A stretch of DNA of 64,000 nt from an uncultured Aquimarina sp. Lineage in GTDB: Bacteria > Bacteroidota > Bacteroidia > Flavobacteriales > Flavobacteriaceae. The position numbers and the translations under genes were made by a program. Below the pieces are notes generated by a model, which saw only the letters and a program-made list of their open reading frames with translations, was not told where the DNA came from and did no database searches. The stretch covers positions 930,001 to 994,000 of the forward strand of contig CANLEM010000001.1 in assembly GCA_947489685.1 (NCBI GenBank), in the 5' to 3' direction. Below, piece by piece: positions 53,203 through 61,239 of the stretch (position 1 is the first letter of the stretch; each line of letters opens with the position of its first letter).

Positions 53203-55134
53203 ATGAAAAAATCGTATTACTTTACAATAATTATAATTAGTATAGTTATATGTTTATCTAGCTGCAAATCGGTAAAACATCTTGTCAATAAAGAATTTTC
53301 TCCGTTATCCACTGTTGATCAACAGGTAAATGCTCTAAACGAAAATTTACATTATATAGATTCTTTAAAACCTACATTAGGTATATATATAAATTCAGAA
53401 ATGCTTCTTGAGTTTCTGCCAGGAGAATTAAAGAAAAAACTAGAAGACATAGAAGATCCCTCATTAATTGTTCATGACTTCAATCCCCATATTTCTTTTC
53501 AAAAACAAGGCTTGATCGTAGATGCTAATTTTTCAATTACACTTACAGAAGAAAAAGCAAAAATTGAAGGAGATATGATAGGAACAGTTGCCTTTTCTAC
53601 AGCACATGATTCTTTGTATCTACGCAGTGCTTTTAATTCTCTTAAAATACAAAAAGTAGAATTTCTTGAAAGAAAGCCAGGTATTAAGAAAAGGGCGATT
53701 GCCAAGCTGATGACACCCATACTTAAACATTTTATCGAAAATATTAATGGTAAGTATCTCAAAGATCCTAGCGTAATTGATATGGGATGGCAACAAACAT
53801 TATCGATAGAACCTAAAGAAATGTTTAAAGGAGAGCATACTGAAGTGTCCGGTTCTACCGTTGAAGTTTCTAGATATTTAAAACAAAGTTCATTCTTGGT
53901 TAATGAATCTGGTATCTCAATTCTTATCGAATTAGATGATAAGATGATTACAGAAGAATATACACTCCCTATTGTTACCAATAATCATAATAGGTCCGAA
54001 CTTAATCAAAAATACAAGCTGTATAAGGAAAAGTATGATCTAATCTGGTCTGATTCTTTTGAGCCAATCAATGACTCCATTCAAATTGCGGCAATGATTA
54101 GTAAAGTAGAAATTGCAAATATTTTTAATGAAGCACTTGCTGAGGGGATTACCCTAAAACAGAAAATAGATTTACCTAAGAGTTCATTTAATAGTAAATT
54201 AGAAGTTGCAAAAAGTAATATCAATTGCCAAAAGGTAAGAACAAGCTTTTCTTTCCGGGATTTTAATGGAGATTCATGTAGTTGGAGTTGTGATTGGTGG
54301 AACATTCCGTGCAAAACATCTAAAGAAGCATGTAGGGTAAAAAGAGAAACCGAAAGAATCGCATGGCAAGCAGCACGTGAGACGGCTAGGATTGCACATC
54401 AATTAGAAAATGAGACCAAGGTAACGGCTTGTAACGTTTGGAGAGAGTTGAATAATTTTGCTAACCTAGGTCGTTTTAAAGGTAGTATATCGGGGTCAGG
54501 AAATGGAAAGGTTTCTCTTTCTAATTTCAAGTTTAATGATGACCTTTCTGAACTTACATTTAATTCATCAGGCGAAATAGACCTCTCTATCGATACGGCA
54601 TTGAGGTTAAGACCTCAAGATCTAGGATTTATTTTCCTTTGTCAATCAAACTATGATAGAAAAGTGAATAGTAAGGCATCTGCAAATTTTCCAAATCAAG
54701 AATCAAAACTTGTCATTGATATAAGAAAAGATAATAATGATCTAAAGTTACGGGCTCAATTAACCCCACTTTCTTATGAAGCTGACTTATTTCCGAGTCC
54801 TTTACATGTTTACCTTCTTGATCCAGTTATGAAGGCACAATGCCCTATTTTTTCGGGAATACTTATCGCTGGTTCGGCAACTGCGGTTATTGGAGATTTT
54901 ATAGACAAGGTAACTCTAAGTGATAAAGATAAACTGGTCTTATATGGTAAGACAAAAGGTAAATATGATACTGATCCAATTGAACAAACATTCAAACCTA
55001 TTATGTTTACAATAAATAATGGAGAACAAAGGCAATCCGATATTTCCTGGAGAGACAAAAGTATTCAGTTTTTATATACAAAGAAAACTGAACGGATACA
55101 TCAAGAATTAGTACAATCTGAAAGTCCTCAATGA
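53203..55134 (+). CDS. Uncharacterised Cys-rich lipoprotein
   Basis: A 643-residue lipoprotein with signal peptide ending in LSSC, lipidated Cys at residue 21. The first half (about 40-330) and last part (about 420-630) look like beta-rich repeats, somewhat like DUF4403 proteins, but I cannot assign the family securely. A central segment (about 355-375) is Cys/Trp-rich, with SCSWSCDWWNIPC, followed by a basic-acidic helix RETERIAWQAARETARIAH (about 380-400). The cysteines suggest disulfides outside the cytoplasm. It is followed after 214 bases by the membrane-anchored protein and kinase genes and starts a lineage-specific looking stretch. Confidence 0.6.
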   Translation: MKKSYYFTIIIISIVICLSSCKSVKHLVNKEFSPLSTVDQQVNALNENLHYIDSLKPTLGIYINSEMLLEFLPGELKKKLEDIEDPSLIVHDFNPHISFQKQGLIVDANFSITLTEEKAKIEGDMIGTVAFSTAHDSLYLRSAFNSLKIQKVEFLERKPGIKKRAIAKLMTPILKHFIENINGKYLKDPSVIDMGWQQTLSIEPKEMFKGEHTEVSGSTVEVSRYLKQSSFLVNESGISILIELDDKMITEEYTLPIVTNNHNRSELNQKYKLYKEKYDLIWSDSFEPINDSIQIAAMISKVEIANIFNEALAEGITLKQKIDLPKSSFNSKLEVAKSNINCQKVRTSFSFRDFNGDSCSWSCDWWNIPCKTSKEACRVKRETERIAWQAARETARIAHQLENETKVTACNVWRELNNFANLGRFKGSISGSGNGKVSLSNFKFNDDLSELTFNSSGEIDLSIDTALRLRPQDLGFIFLCQSNYDRKVNSKASANFPNQESKLVIDIRKDNNDLKLRAQLTPLSYEADLFPSPLHVYLLDPVMKAQCPIFSGILIAGSATAVIGDFIDKVTLSDKDKLVLYGKTKGKYDTDPIEQTFKPIMFTINNGEQRQSDISWRDKSIQFLYTKKTERIHQELVQSESPQ

Positions 55135-55348
55135 AATTTTTTCGAAATTTATTGATGAATAATTATTGATTATACATAATCATGATTTAAAAAAGGAAGC
55201 TAAAAACTAAATTAATTAGAGTATATTTAAAGTACGTAAACCCTTACCCTTCGTCATATTTGATTGAAAACCTACCTTTTGATAGGTACATAGTATGCTA
55301 CCCCTCCAAAGATTAATTTATACAACTAAATAATAAAAATCAAATACG

Positions 55349-55948
55349 ATGAAAAAGTCCATTATTAAAATTATAATGCTTGCTCTTATAGTAATCATTA
55401 CTATCATATCAATTTTTGCCAATTTCTATATACCTTCTTCAAATATTGACGATATCGAATTGACGGTTAATGTTAATGATCCTGAATATCAACCAATTTT
55501 TATTGCTAAAGAATCAGGTATAACACAAACAATCAATGCCAGCTTTGATGTAAAGACAATAAGTCCAAACTCTGCTGTCCTAAAATCTATTAACCTTAAT
55601 TATACTACACTTTCAGGTTTGATTAATTATAAATTTGATTCTGCTTTTTATTCAATGGGGAAAGAACCTTCAGATCCTACTGAGACGAGAAAAGATATGA
55701 TTTGGATTATAATGAGCCCCTGGAGCAAAGACACTATGATTCCCGTAAAACTTACTTCAGATAAAATTGTTTTTGATACTAATAAACCAGGCAAGATTAT
55801 AACAAGGGTGCGTTATATGCATCCTATAAAAATTAATTTTAAAAATCAATGTGATGAATTTACAGGAATCGAGAAGTTCGATTGTATTAAAGAGTATATA
55901 CTAAGCGATGATGGAAGAATATGCAATGTTAATTGTATACATGAATAA
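55349..55948 (+). CDS. Uncharacterised membrane-anchored extracytoplasmic protein
   Basis: A 199-residue protein with an N-terminal transmembrane helix or uncleaved signal (about 6-26, IIKIIMLALIVIITIISIFA) and a beta-rich extracytoplasmic domain. Four cysteines lie in the last 35 residues (QCDEF, FDCIKE, ICNVNCIHE), so a disulfide-stabilised C-terminus is likely. No family recognised. Its last 8 bases overlap the start of the sensor kinase, indicating coupled translation and perhaps a direct partner role. This is inference from overlap only. Confidence 0.55.
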   Translation: MKKSIIKIIMLALIVIITIISIFANFYIPSSNIDDIELTVNVNDPEYQPIFIAKESGITQTINASFDVKTISPNSAVLKSINLNYTTLSGLINYKFDSAFYSMGKEPSDPTETRKDMIWIIMSPWSKDTMIPVKLTSDKIVFDTNKPGKIITRVRYMHPIKINFKNQCDEFTGIEKFDCIKEYILSDDGRICNVNCIHE

Positions 55949-57815
55949 AAGAATAGTAAAATTCCTATTCCTTTTCATCTCCTTATCATATGGACAGGAG
56001 AATGATCATATCTCAAAAAGCTATGAGCTTTTAAGGTATAGAGGTATTGATAGTTTAGAACAACTATTAGCAACTTCTATTGATAATAGTTTAGGATACA
56101 AGATTTTATTCTGGGAAATCAAAAACTTAAAAGAAGGGATCAATGATTCTATATTGCATAAAGAGATTATGCAAATTAAGTCTGAAACTCTTAGGGATAG
56201 TATTCTTCTAAATTTACATTTAGGAGAATATTATCTAGAAGAGGGCAAACAGGATAAAGCGTATCATTTTTTTACTATTTCACTAAGACAATCAAAAAGA
56301 ACCAAAGATTCATTATTCGTTTGTAAATCTCTATATAGCCTTTTACAACTTGCAACTAGAAATAAAGAAATACAGAATTTAAGTACAGATTTTATTAATG
56401 AATATAATAACTATGCTTATAATGCATTAGAGAAAGCCTATGCCCATTACTATCGTAATTATTTTAAATTCTTTAAAGCAAAAACATTTGATCCGGATTC
56501 TTTAGTTCCTGAATTTAAGCTTATCAAAGAAGCTAAAAGCCAATTTTGTCTTCTTGAGTTTTATCAAAGGGTTGGTGTAGGGTATGATATTTATGTAAAA
56601 AACTTAGATAGTTCAGTAACCTATTATAACAAAGCTTTAAATATAATCAATAAGGGCAAAGGTTATCATTACTTAGAAGAACGCCGTAAGGGGATTCTTA
56701 ATAATCTTGGATGTATACATTACGACAAAGAAGAATATTCTACTGCTATTTCTTATTTTAAAAAAGCTTTTAGAATTCCGTCTACGCAAAAGAGACTTTT
56801 TAATGATTCTATAATTCTAAGTTGGCATGTAAAATCTTATGAAAAACTTGGTAAGATCGATAGTGCTTTTTTCTATTATAAAAAGAAAGATTCGGTTTCT
56901 CAACTATTGGGTCAATTAAAATATGCAGCTAAAATTAAAGAATCCTATGCCAAGTATAATTTTATAGAATCCGAAAATGATAAACTCGTTATAGATAAAA
57001 AAAGAATTATTAATAAAACTGTTTATACCGTTTTAGCTTTAATTCTAACCGCAATTATATTTGTTTCTGTTATTGGCTACCGAAGCCTTAAACGAAGGCA
57101 AAGATTAATCGAAAGTCAGAAAGAAGTTCAAAAGCAAAAAGTAGAAACATTGCTTAAAGAACAGGAACTTCTTGGTATTGATGCGATGATCGAAGGTCAA
57201 GAAATAGAAAGACGACGAATTGCTAATGATTTGCACGATAATTTGGGTAGTTTATTAACTACATTAAAGCTATATATCCAGAATTTTAGAATACGAAAAA
57301 ATCGTCTTGATGAAGAGTATACGGACCTAATCATAAAGGCTGATGAACTATTGGATGAGGCTTATCAGGAAGTAAGAAAAATGGCCCATGTAAAAAATGC
57401 AGGGGTACCTTCTAAAGAAGATCTTGTGCAGGCAATAAGAAATTTCGCATCCAAAATTTCTGTAGCAAATGGCTTGGTAATTGAAGTTGAAGATTTCGGA
57501 ATGAATCTTAGACTAGATAATTCGCTCGAAATTAGTATTTTTAGAATTATACAAGAACTAATTACCAATGTTATAAAACATGCAGAGGCTACAGAGGTTA
57601 GTATTCAACTAACTCATCATAATGATTTTATTAATATTATGGTTGAAGATGATGGTAAAGGGTTTAAAATTGAGGATACAGAAAAAAAAGAGGGAATGGG
57701 GTTGTATTCCATAGAAAAACGTATTAACCATATCAAAGGAACCATTTCTATTGATTCTTCTCTTAAGCATGGTACTACTATAAGTATTGATATACCTATA
57801 ATAGATACCTTATAG
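55941..57815 (+). CDS. Tetratricopeptide sensor histidine kinase (HisKA_3 type)
   Basis: A 624-residue kinase counting from ATG 55941, which gives a signal peptide of about 19 residues (MNKRIVKFLFLFISLSYGQ). About 20-340 is a helical, TPR-like extracytoplasmic sensor region; one transmembrane helix at about 360-382 (YTVLALILTAIIFVSVIGY); then a coiled linker and a HisKA_3 dimerisation domain with H432 in NDLHDNLGSLL; and an HATPase domain with QELITNVIKHAE (N box), DDGKGF (G1) and GMGLYSIEKRI (G2). This class usually signals to NarL-type regulators; none is adjacent. An upstream ATG at 55908 would lie deeper inside the preceding gene and give no signal peptide. Confidence 0.88.
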   Translation: MNKRIVKFLFLFISLSYGQENDHISKSYELLRYRGIDSLEQLLATSIDNSLGYKILFWEIKNLKEGINDSILHKEIMQIKSETLRDSILLNLHLGEYYLEEGKQDKAYHFFTISLRQSKRTKDSLFVCKSLYSLLQLATRNKEIQNLSTDFINEYNNYAYNALEKAYAHYYRNYFKFFKAKTFDPDSLVPEFKLIKEAKSQFCLLEFYQRVGVGYDIYVKNLDSSVTYYNKALNIINKGKGYHYLEERRKGILNNLGCIHYDKEEYSTAISYFKKAFRIPSTQKRLFNDSIILSWHVKSYEKLGKIDSAFFYYKKKDSVSQLLGQLKYAAKIKESYAKYNFIESENDKLVIDKKRIINKTVYTVLALILTAIIFVSVIGYRSLKRRQRLIESQKEVQKQKVETLLKEQELLGIDAMIEGQEIERRRIANDLHDNLGSLLTTLKLYIQNFRIRKNRLDEEYTDLIIKADELLDEAYQEVRKMAHVKNAGVPSKEDLVQAIRNFASKISVANGLVIEVEDFGMNLRLDNSLEISIFRIIQELITNVIKHAEATEVSIQLTHHNDFINIMVEDDGKGFKIEDTEKKEGMGLYSIEKRINHIKGTISIDSSLKHGTTISIDIPIIDTL

Positions 57816-57957
57816 CAACAAAAGTATACATGCCTTATACTTGAAGTTTTAAATTTTCTAATCATCTATACAATTTCATATCTAATTTTACCTAATAACT
57901 CATATCTTTATAAATAGTTACAACCCCACTTTTATATAAAATAAATAACTACTTTAA

Positions 57958-58356
57958 ATGGAAGAAATACTTTCTCACAACGTTTATGGTAAGATAATAT
58001 TGGGTTTTATTGGGGCGTTAATTTTTTACCTTTTTTTAAAATTCATTGGTCTTGCAAATAAGAAACTTAAGATCTTTTGGGTGTTTTATAAATCTGGAAA
58101 TGAAGCTATGGTTAAAGATATGCTTCTTAATCAATTCGAATATCAAAAAGTTAAATTTCTATTTTGGTGTGCCTCATTTTTAAACCTCTTAATGACAATA
58201 ATCATATTAGATGGAGAACCATTTGATAAAGATATTTACGATAAAATATCTGACCTGACATGTATTGTATTCCTGTTTATGTTGTTATTGATACAGTACC
58301 ATCTTGGTCATAATATTCTGAAATTTTATGATGGTAAAACAAAAAAGAAAAAGTAA
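57958..58356 (+). CDS. Small membrane protein, unknown
   Basis: A 132-residue protein with three predicted transmembrane helices at about 13-32, 62-82 and 97-117, and a very basic Lys-rich C-terminus (GKTKKKK). I recognise no family. It follows the sensor kinase after 142 bases on the same strand, with a weak TATCTTTA-like element in the gap, so it may have its own promoter. It may belong with the preceding two genes, but only by position. Confidence 0.55.
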   Translation: MEEILSHNVYGKIILGFIGALIFYLFLKFIGLANKKLKIFWVFYKSGNEAMVKDMLLNQFEYQKVKFLFWCASFLNLLMTIIILDGEPFDKDIYDKISDLTCIVFLFMLLLIQYHLGHNILKFYDGKTKKKK

Positions 58357-58532
58357 CCTTCTAATTAACAAATTAACAATCAGTTTTTAGAATAATTAAT
58401 TGAATGATGTTTAACTGTACCTAATGCGCTAAATACTTCATATCTTAGAACAAATGACAAAAAAAAGCTGATGCAGGATAAAGATGGTAAAGAAATTATT
58501 TACTTACATTTATAACACATAAATTATAGGCT

Positions 58533-58982
58533 ATGTTAGAAGAAAAACTAAAAGAATTAGGATACAACTATAAACCGGGACCGTTACAAGTATTAGATTT
58601 TCAAAACGCAGTACGTACTGGTAATTTAATTTATACCTCGGGACAAGTACCATTAATAAATGATATTGGTGTTAAAGGTAAAGTTGGCGAAGATATTAGT
58701 TTAGAAGATGGTTATAAAGCTGCAGAGATGTGCGCTGTAAAATGTATACAAGCCATCGGTGCTATTGCGGATATTAATGATATTGTTCGTGTAGTAAAAG
58801 TGTTAGGAATGGTAAATGTAGGTAAAGATTTTAATAACACTTCTGGCGTAGTAAATGGTGCTACGCATTTCTTTAATAAATTATTTCCGAATACGGGGAG
58901 TCATGCACGATCTGCGGTGGGAATGGTTATCCCAAATAATTGGGCTGTAGAGGTAGAGATTGTTGTTGAAATGAAAAGTTAA
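58533..58982 (+). CDS. RidA family protein (YjgF/YER057c/UK114)
   Basis: A 149-residue RidA-like protein. The conserved VRTGNLIYTSGQVPL stretch and SHARSAVGM, holding the key arginine of the family, are present. RidA deaminates reactive enamines and imines formed by PLP enzymes such as threonine dehydratase. This length and the opening LEEKLKELGYN fit the longer subfamily rather than the 128-residue archetypal RidA, so the exact substrate may differ. It is 6 bases before the next gene. Confidence 0.9.
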   Translation: MLEEKLKELGYNYKPGPLQVLDFQNAVRTGNLIYTSGQVPLINDIGVKGKVGEDISLEDGYKAAEMCAVKCIQAIGAIADINDIVRVVKVLGMVNVGKDFNNTSGVVNGATHFFNKLFPNTGSHARSAVGMVIPNNWAVEVEIVVEMKS

Positions 58983-58988
58983 TGTTAA

Positions 58989-59570
58989 GTGAGTCTTTTG
59001 AGAAATAAGGGGTTATATACTGTTTTGGGAGTTATTTGTCTTTTTGTATTCACTCCCATTGTGGTTTATATACTTACATTAAAAACAAGTGAATTTGAGG
59101 GTGCAAGAGGATATGCTTTTGTGTATATGTTACCCGTGGTTTTTATAGGTTTAGCCATTGTATGGTTTATAGATTATCGCCTGTTTTCGAAAAAAAGCAG
59201 TAACTATTTCGTGAGCCGAAATATTATATTTTTAATATTAATTTTAGCTTCTTCATTAGCATATTATTTAAATTTTGTACAAGAGAAAAAAGAAAGAAAG
59301 AAATTAAGAATTAACTCGCATTTGTGTATAAATCAGTTACAAGATGAATATGAAGGTTTTATTATAGATACAAGATTTCAAACGTTACGAATACGAAAAA
59401 AAGATTCGACATACTCTCAGTTAAAATACAAATTCAAGAACAAGCATAATTTGGATCAAGACTTTTATGTTGGACAGAAAATATGGAAAATAACCAATGA
59501 AGAAAGGTTCTGGGTCGAGTTAAAAAACGGAACAACTCAACGATTTTATATTCCTTGCTATGCAGAATAA
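58989..59570 (+). CDS. Membrane protein, unknown
   Basis: A 193-residue protein with three predicted transmembrane helices (about 7-27, 42-62 and 77-95) and a soluble C-terminal part of about 95 residues with short beta strands. Starts at GTG 58989. No family recognised. It is nearly contiguous with the RidA gene, hence probably co-transcribed. Confidence 0.6.
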   Translation: MSLLRNKGLYTVLGVICLFVFTPIVVYILTLKTSEFEGARGYAFVYMLPVVFIGLAIVWFIDYRLFSKKSSNYFVSRNIIFLILILASSLAYYLNFVQEKKERKKLRINSHLCINQLQDEYEGFIIDTRFQTLRIRKKDSTYSQLKYKFKNKHNLDQDFYVGQKIWKITNEERFWVELKNGTTQRFYIPCYAE

Positions 59571-59603
59571 TTTTTTAATTTCGAAAAAAAATAAAATTAC
59601 ATC

Positions 59604-60566
59604 ATGTCATCAAAACCATCACAAGAAAAAACTAGATTACATGCTCGTAATAGAAATCGAGAACGATATGATTTAAAGGCATTAATAGCCGCTGTACCAG
59701 AATTAACTAATCACATAAAACCTAATAAACTTGGACAGGAATCTGTTGATTTTTCAAACCCAAAAGCTGTAAAAAACCTTAACAAAGCTTTACTTTATCA
59801 TTACTACGGAATAGAGTATTGGGAGTTTCCAGATAAAAACCTATGCCCTCCAATACCCGGAAGAGCAGATTACATACACTATATGGCGGATGTATTGGCA
59901 GAAAGTAACTTTGGGAGAATACCAAAAGGGGATAAAGTAATTTGTCTAGATGTTGGAGTTGGTGCTAGTTGTATTTATCCAATAATTGGAGTTGCTGAGT
60001 ACAATTGGAGATGTATCGGATCGGATATTGATCCAAAATCAATTACATCTTCGCAACAAATTATAGATGCCAACGCATCTCTTAAGAATAAGATAGAATG
60101 TAGACTACAAAAAGATCCAAAGGATATTTTTTATGGGATAGTAGGCAAACAAGACAAAATTGATATATCAGTTTGTAATCCCCCTTTTCATGCATCTATT
60201 GAAGATGCACAAAAAGGTACTCGAAGAAAAATTAAGAACCTATCCGGAAAAAAAGTAAAAACACCTGAGCTTAATTTTGCAGGTGCTGGTAATGAACTTG
60301 TATATCCCGGAGGAGAACTGAAATTTGTATCCAATATGGTTAGAGAAAGCAAAAAATTTGCTCAAAACTGTTTTTGGTTTTCAACATTAGTATCAAAACA
60401 ATCCAATTTAAAGGGTATTTATAAAGCACTAAAAAAAGCCGAAGCGATCGATATCAAAACGATCCCTATGGGAACTGGCAATAAATCTAGTCGAATTGTT
60501 ACTTGGACATTTCTTTCTAAAACACAGCAAGCCGAGTGGCGTAATACTCGTTGGAAAACTAAATAA
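59604..60566 (+). CDS. rlmF: 23S rRNA (adenine1618-N6)-methyltransferase
   Basis: A 320-residue SAM-dependent N6-adenine methyltransferase (YbiN). The catalytic NPPF motif is in SVCNPPFHAS; LDVGVGASCIYPIIG is the SAM-binding motif and LHARNRNRERYDL near the N-terminus is typical. It methylates A1618 of 23S rRNA. A TAATTTCG promoter-like sequence lies about 25 bases upstream. Confidence 0.94.
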   Translation: MSSKPSQEKTRLHARNRNRERYDLKALIAAVPELTNHIKPNKLGQESVDFSNPKAVKNLNKALLYHYYGIEYWEFPDKNLCPPIPGRADYIHYMADVLAESNFGRIPKGDKVICLDVGVGASCIYPIIGVAEYNWRCIGSDIDPKSITSSQQIIDANASLKNKIECRLQKDPKDIFYGIVGKQDKIDISVCNPPFHASIEDAQKGTRRKIKNLSGKKVKTPELNFAGAGNELVYPGGELKFVSNMVRESKKFAQNCFWFSTLVSKQSNLKGIYKALKKAEAIDIKTIPMGTGNKSSRIVTWTFLSKTQQAEWRNTRWKTK

Positions 60567-60767
60567 ACGAAATAAATTCTTTATCGGTTTAATGTATCTC
60601 TACAGAAAATAATCTATCCACATAAGTTTTAAACATATGTTAAAACTATATTGCTTTGTCAGTATGAAAAATATATAAGACTAAAATAGAAATAGATTAA
60701 CTGTACTACTCTTTTAGAGTATTTTCAGACTTAAATGGTAATAAGATAATTAAATTAAGAAATACAA

Positions 60768-61187
60768 ATGGAAGATAAAAAATACCCTTTGCCCCCATTT
60801 ACAGAAGAAACGGCGAAGCAAAAAATACAGATGGCAGAAGATGCCTGGAACAGTAAAGACCCTGTTAAAATATCGAAAGCTTATACCATCGATAGCGAAT
60901 GGAGAAATAGATCAACTTTTGTAAACGGAAGAAAAGAAATACAAGGTTTTCTTACCAAAAAATGGGAAAAAGAACTGGATTATAAATTAAAGAAAGAATA
61001 TTGGGCACATTCGGGAAATCGAATTGCTGTGCGTTTCGAATATGAATATAGAACAGGTAATGGACAATGGTATAGGGCGTATGGAAACGAGAATTGGGAA
61101 TTTGATGAAAATGGCTTGATGGAAAAACGATTTGCAAGTATCAATGATCTTCCTATTAAAGAAAAGGAAAGGAAATTAAGACCGTAA
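60768..61187 (+). CDS. DUF1348 (SnoaL/NTF2-like) protein
   Basis: A 139-residue small alpha+beta-barrel protein of the nuclear transport factor 2 superfamily, DUF1348 branch. Typical segments are [31 protein letters not shown] and [16 protein letters not shown]. The biochemical function is unknown. An inverted repeat AGTTTTAA (60625-60632) with TTAAAACT (60640-60647) lies about 120 bases upstream. It converges on the hybrid two-component gene. Confidence 0.88.
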   Translation: MEDKKYPLPPFTEETAKQKIQMAEDAWNSKDPVKISKAYTIDSEWRNRSTFVNGRKEIQGFLTKKWEKELDYKLKKEYWAHSGNRIAVRFEYEYRTGNGQWYRAYGNENWEFDENGLMEKRFASINDLPIKEKERKLRP

Positions 61188-61239
61188 AATTTGTAATTGA
61201 TACGGTATTAAAATAAAGTGATTTAGATGCAAAATGAGT

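Noticed and set aside
60625..60647. Inverted repeat AGTTTTAA/TTAAAACT upstream of the DUF1348 gene as an operator
   Set aside because: Very AT-rich 8-base arms about 120 bases from the gene; common by chance in this background.
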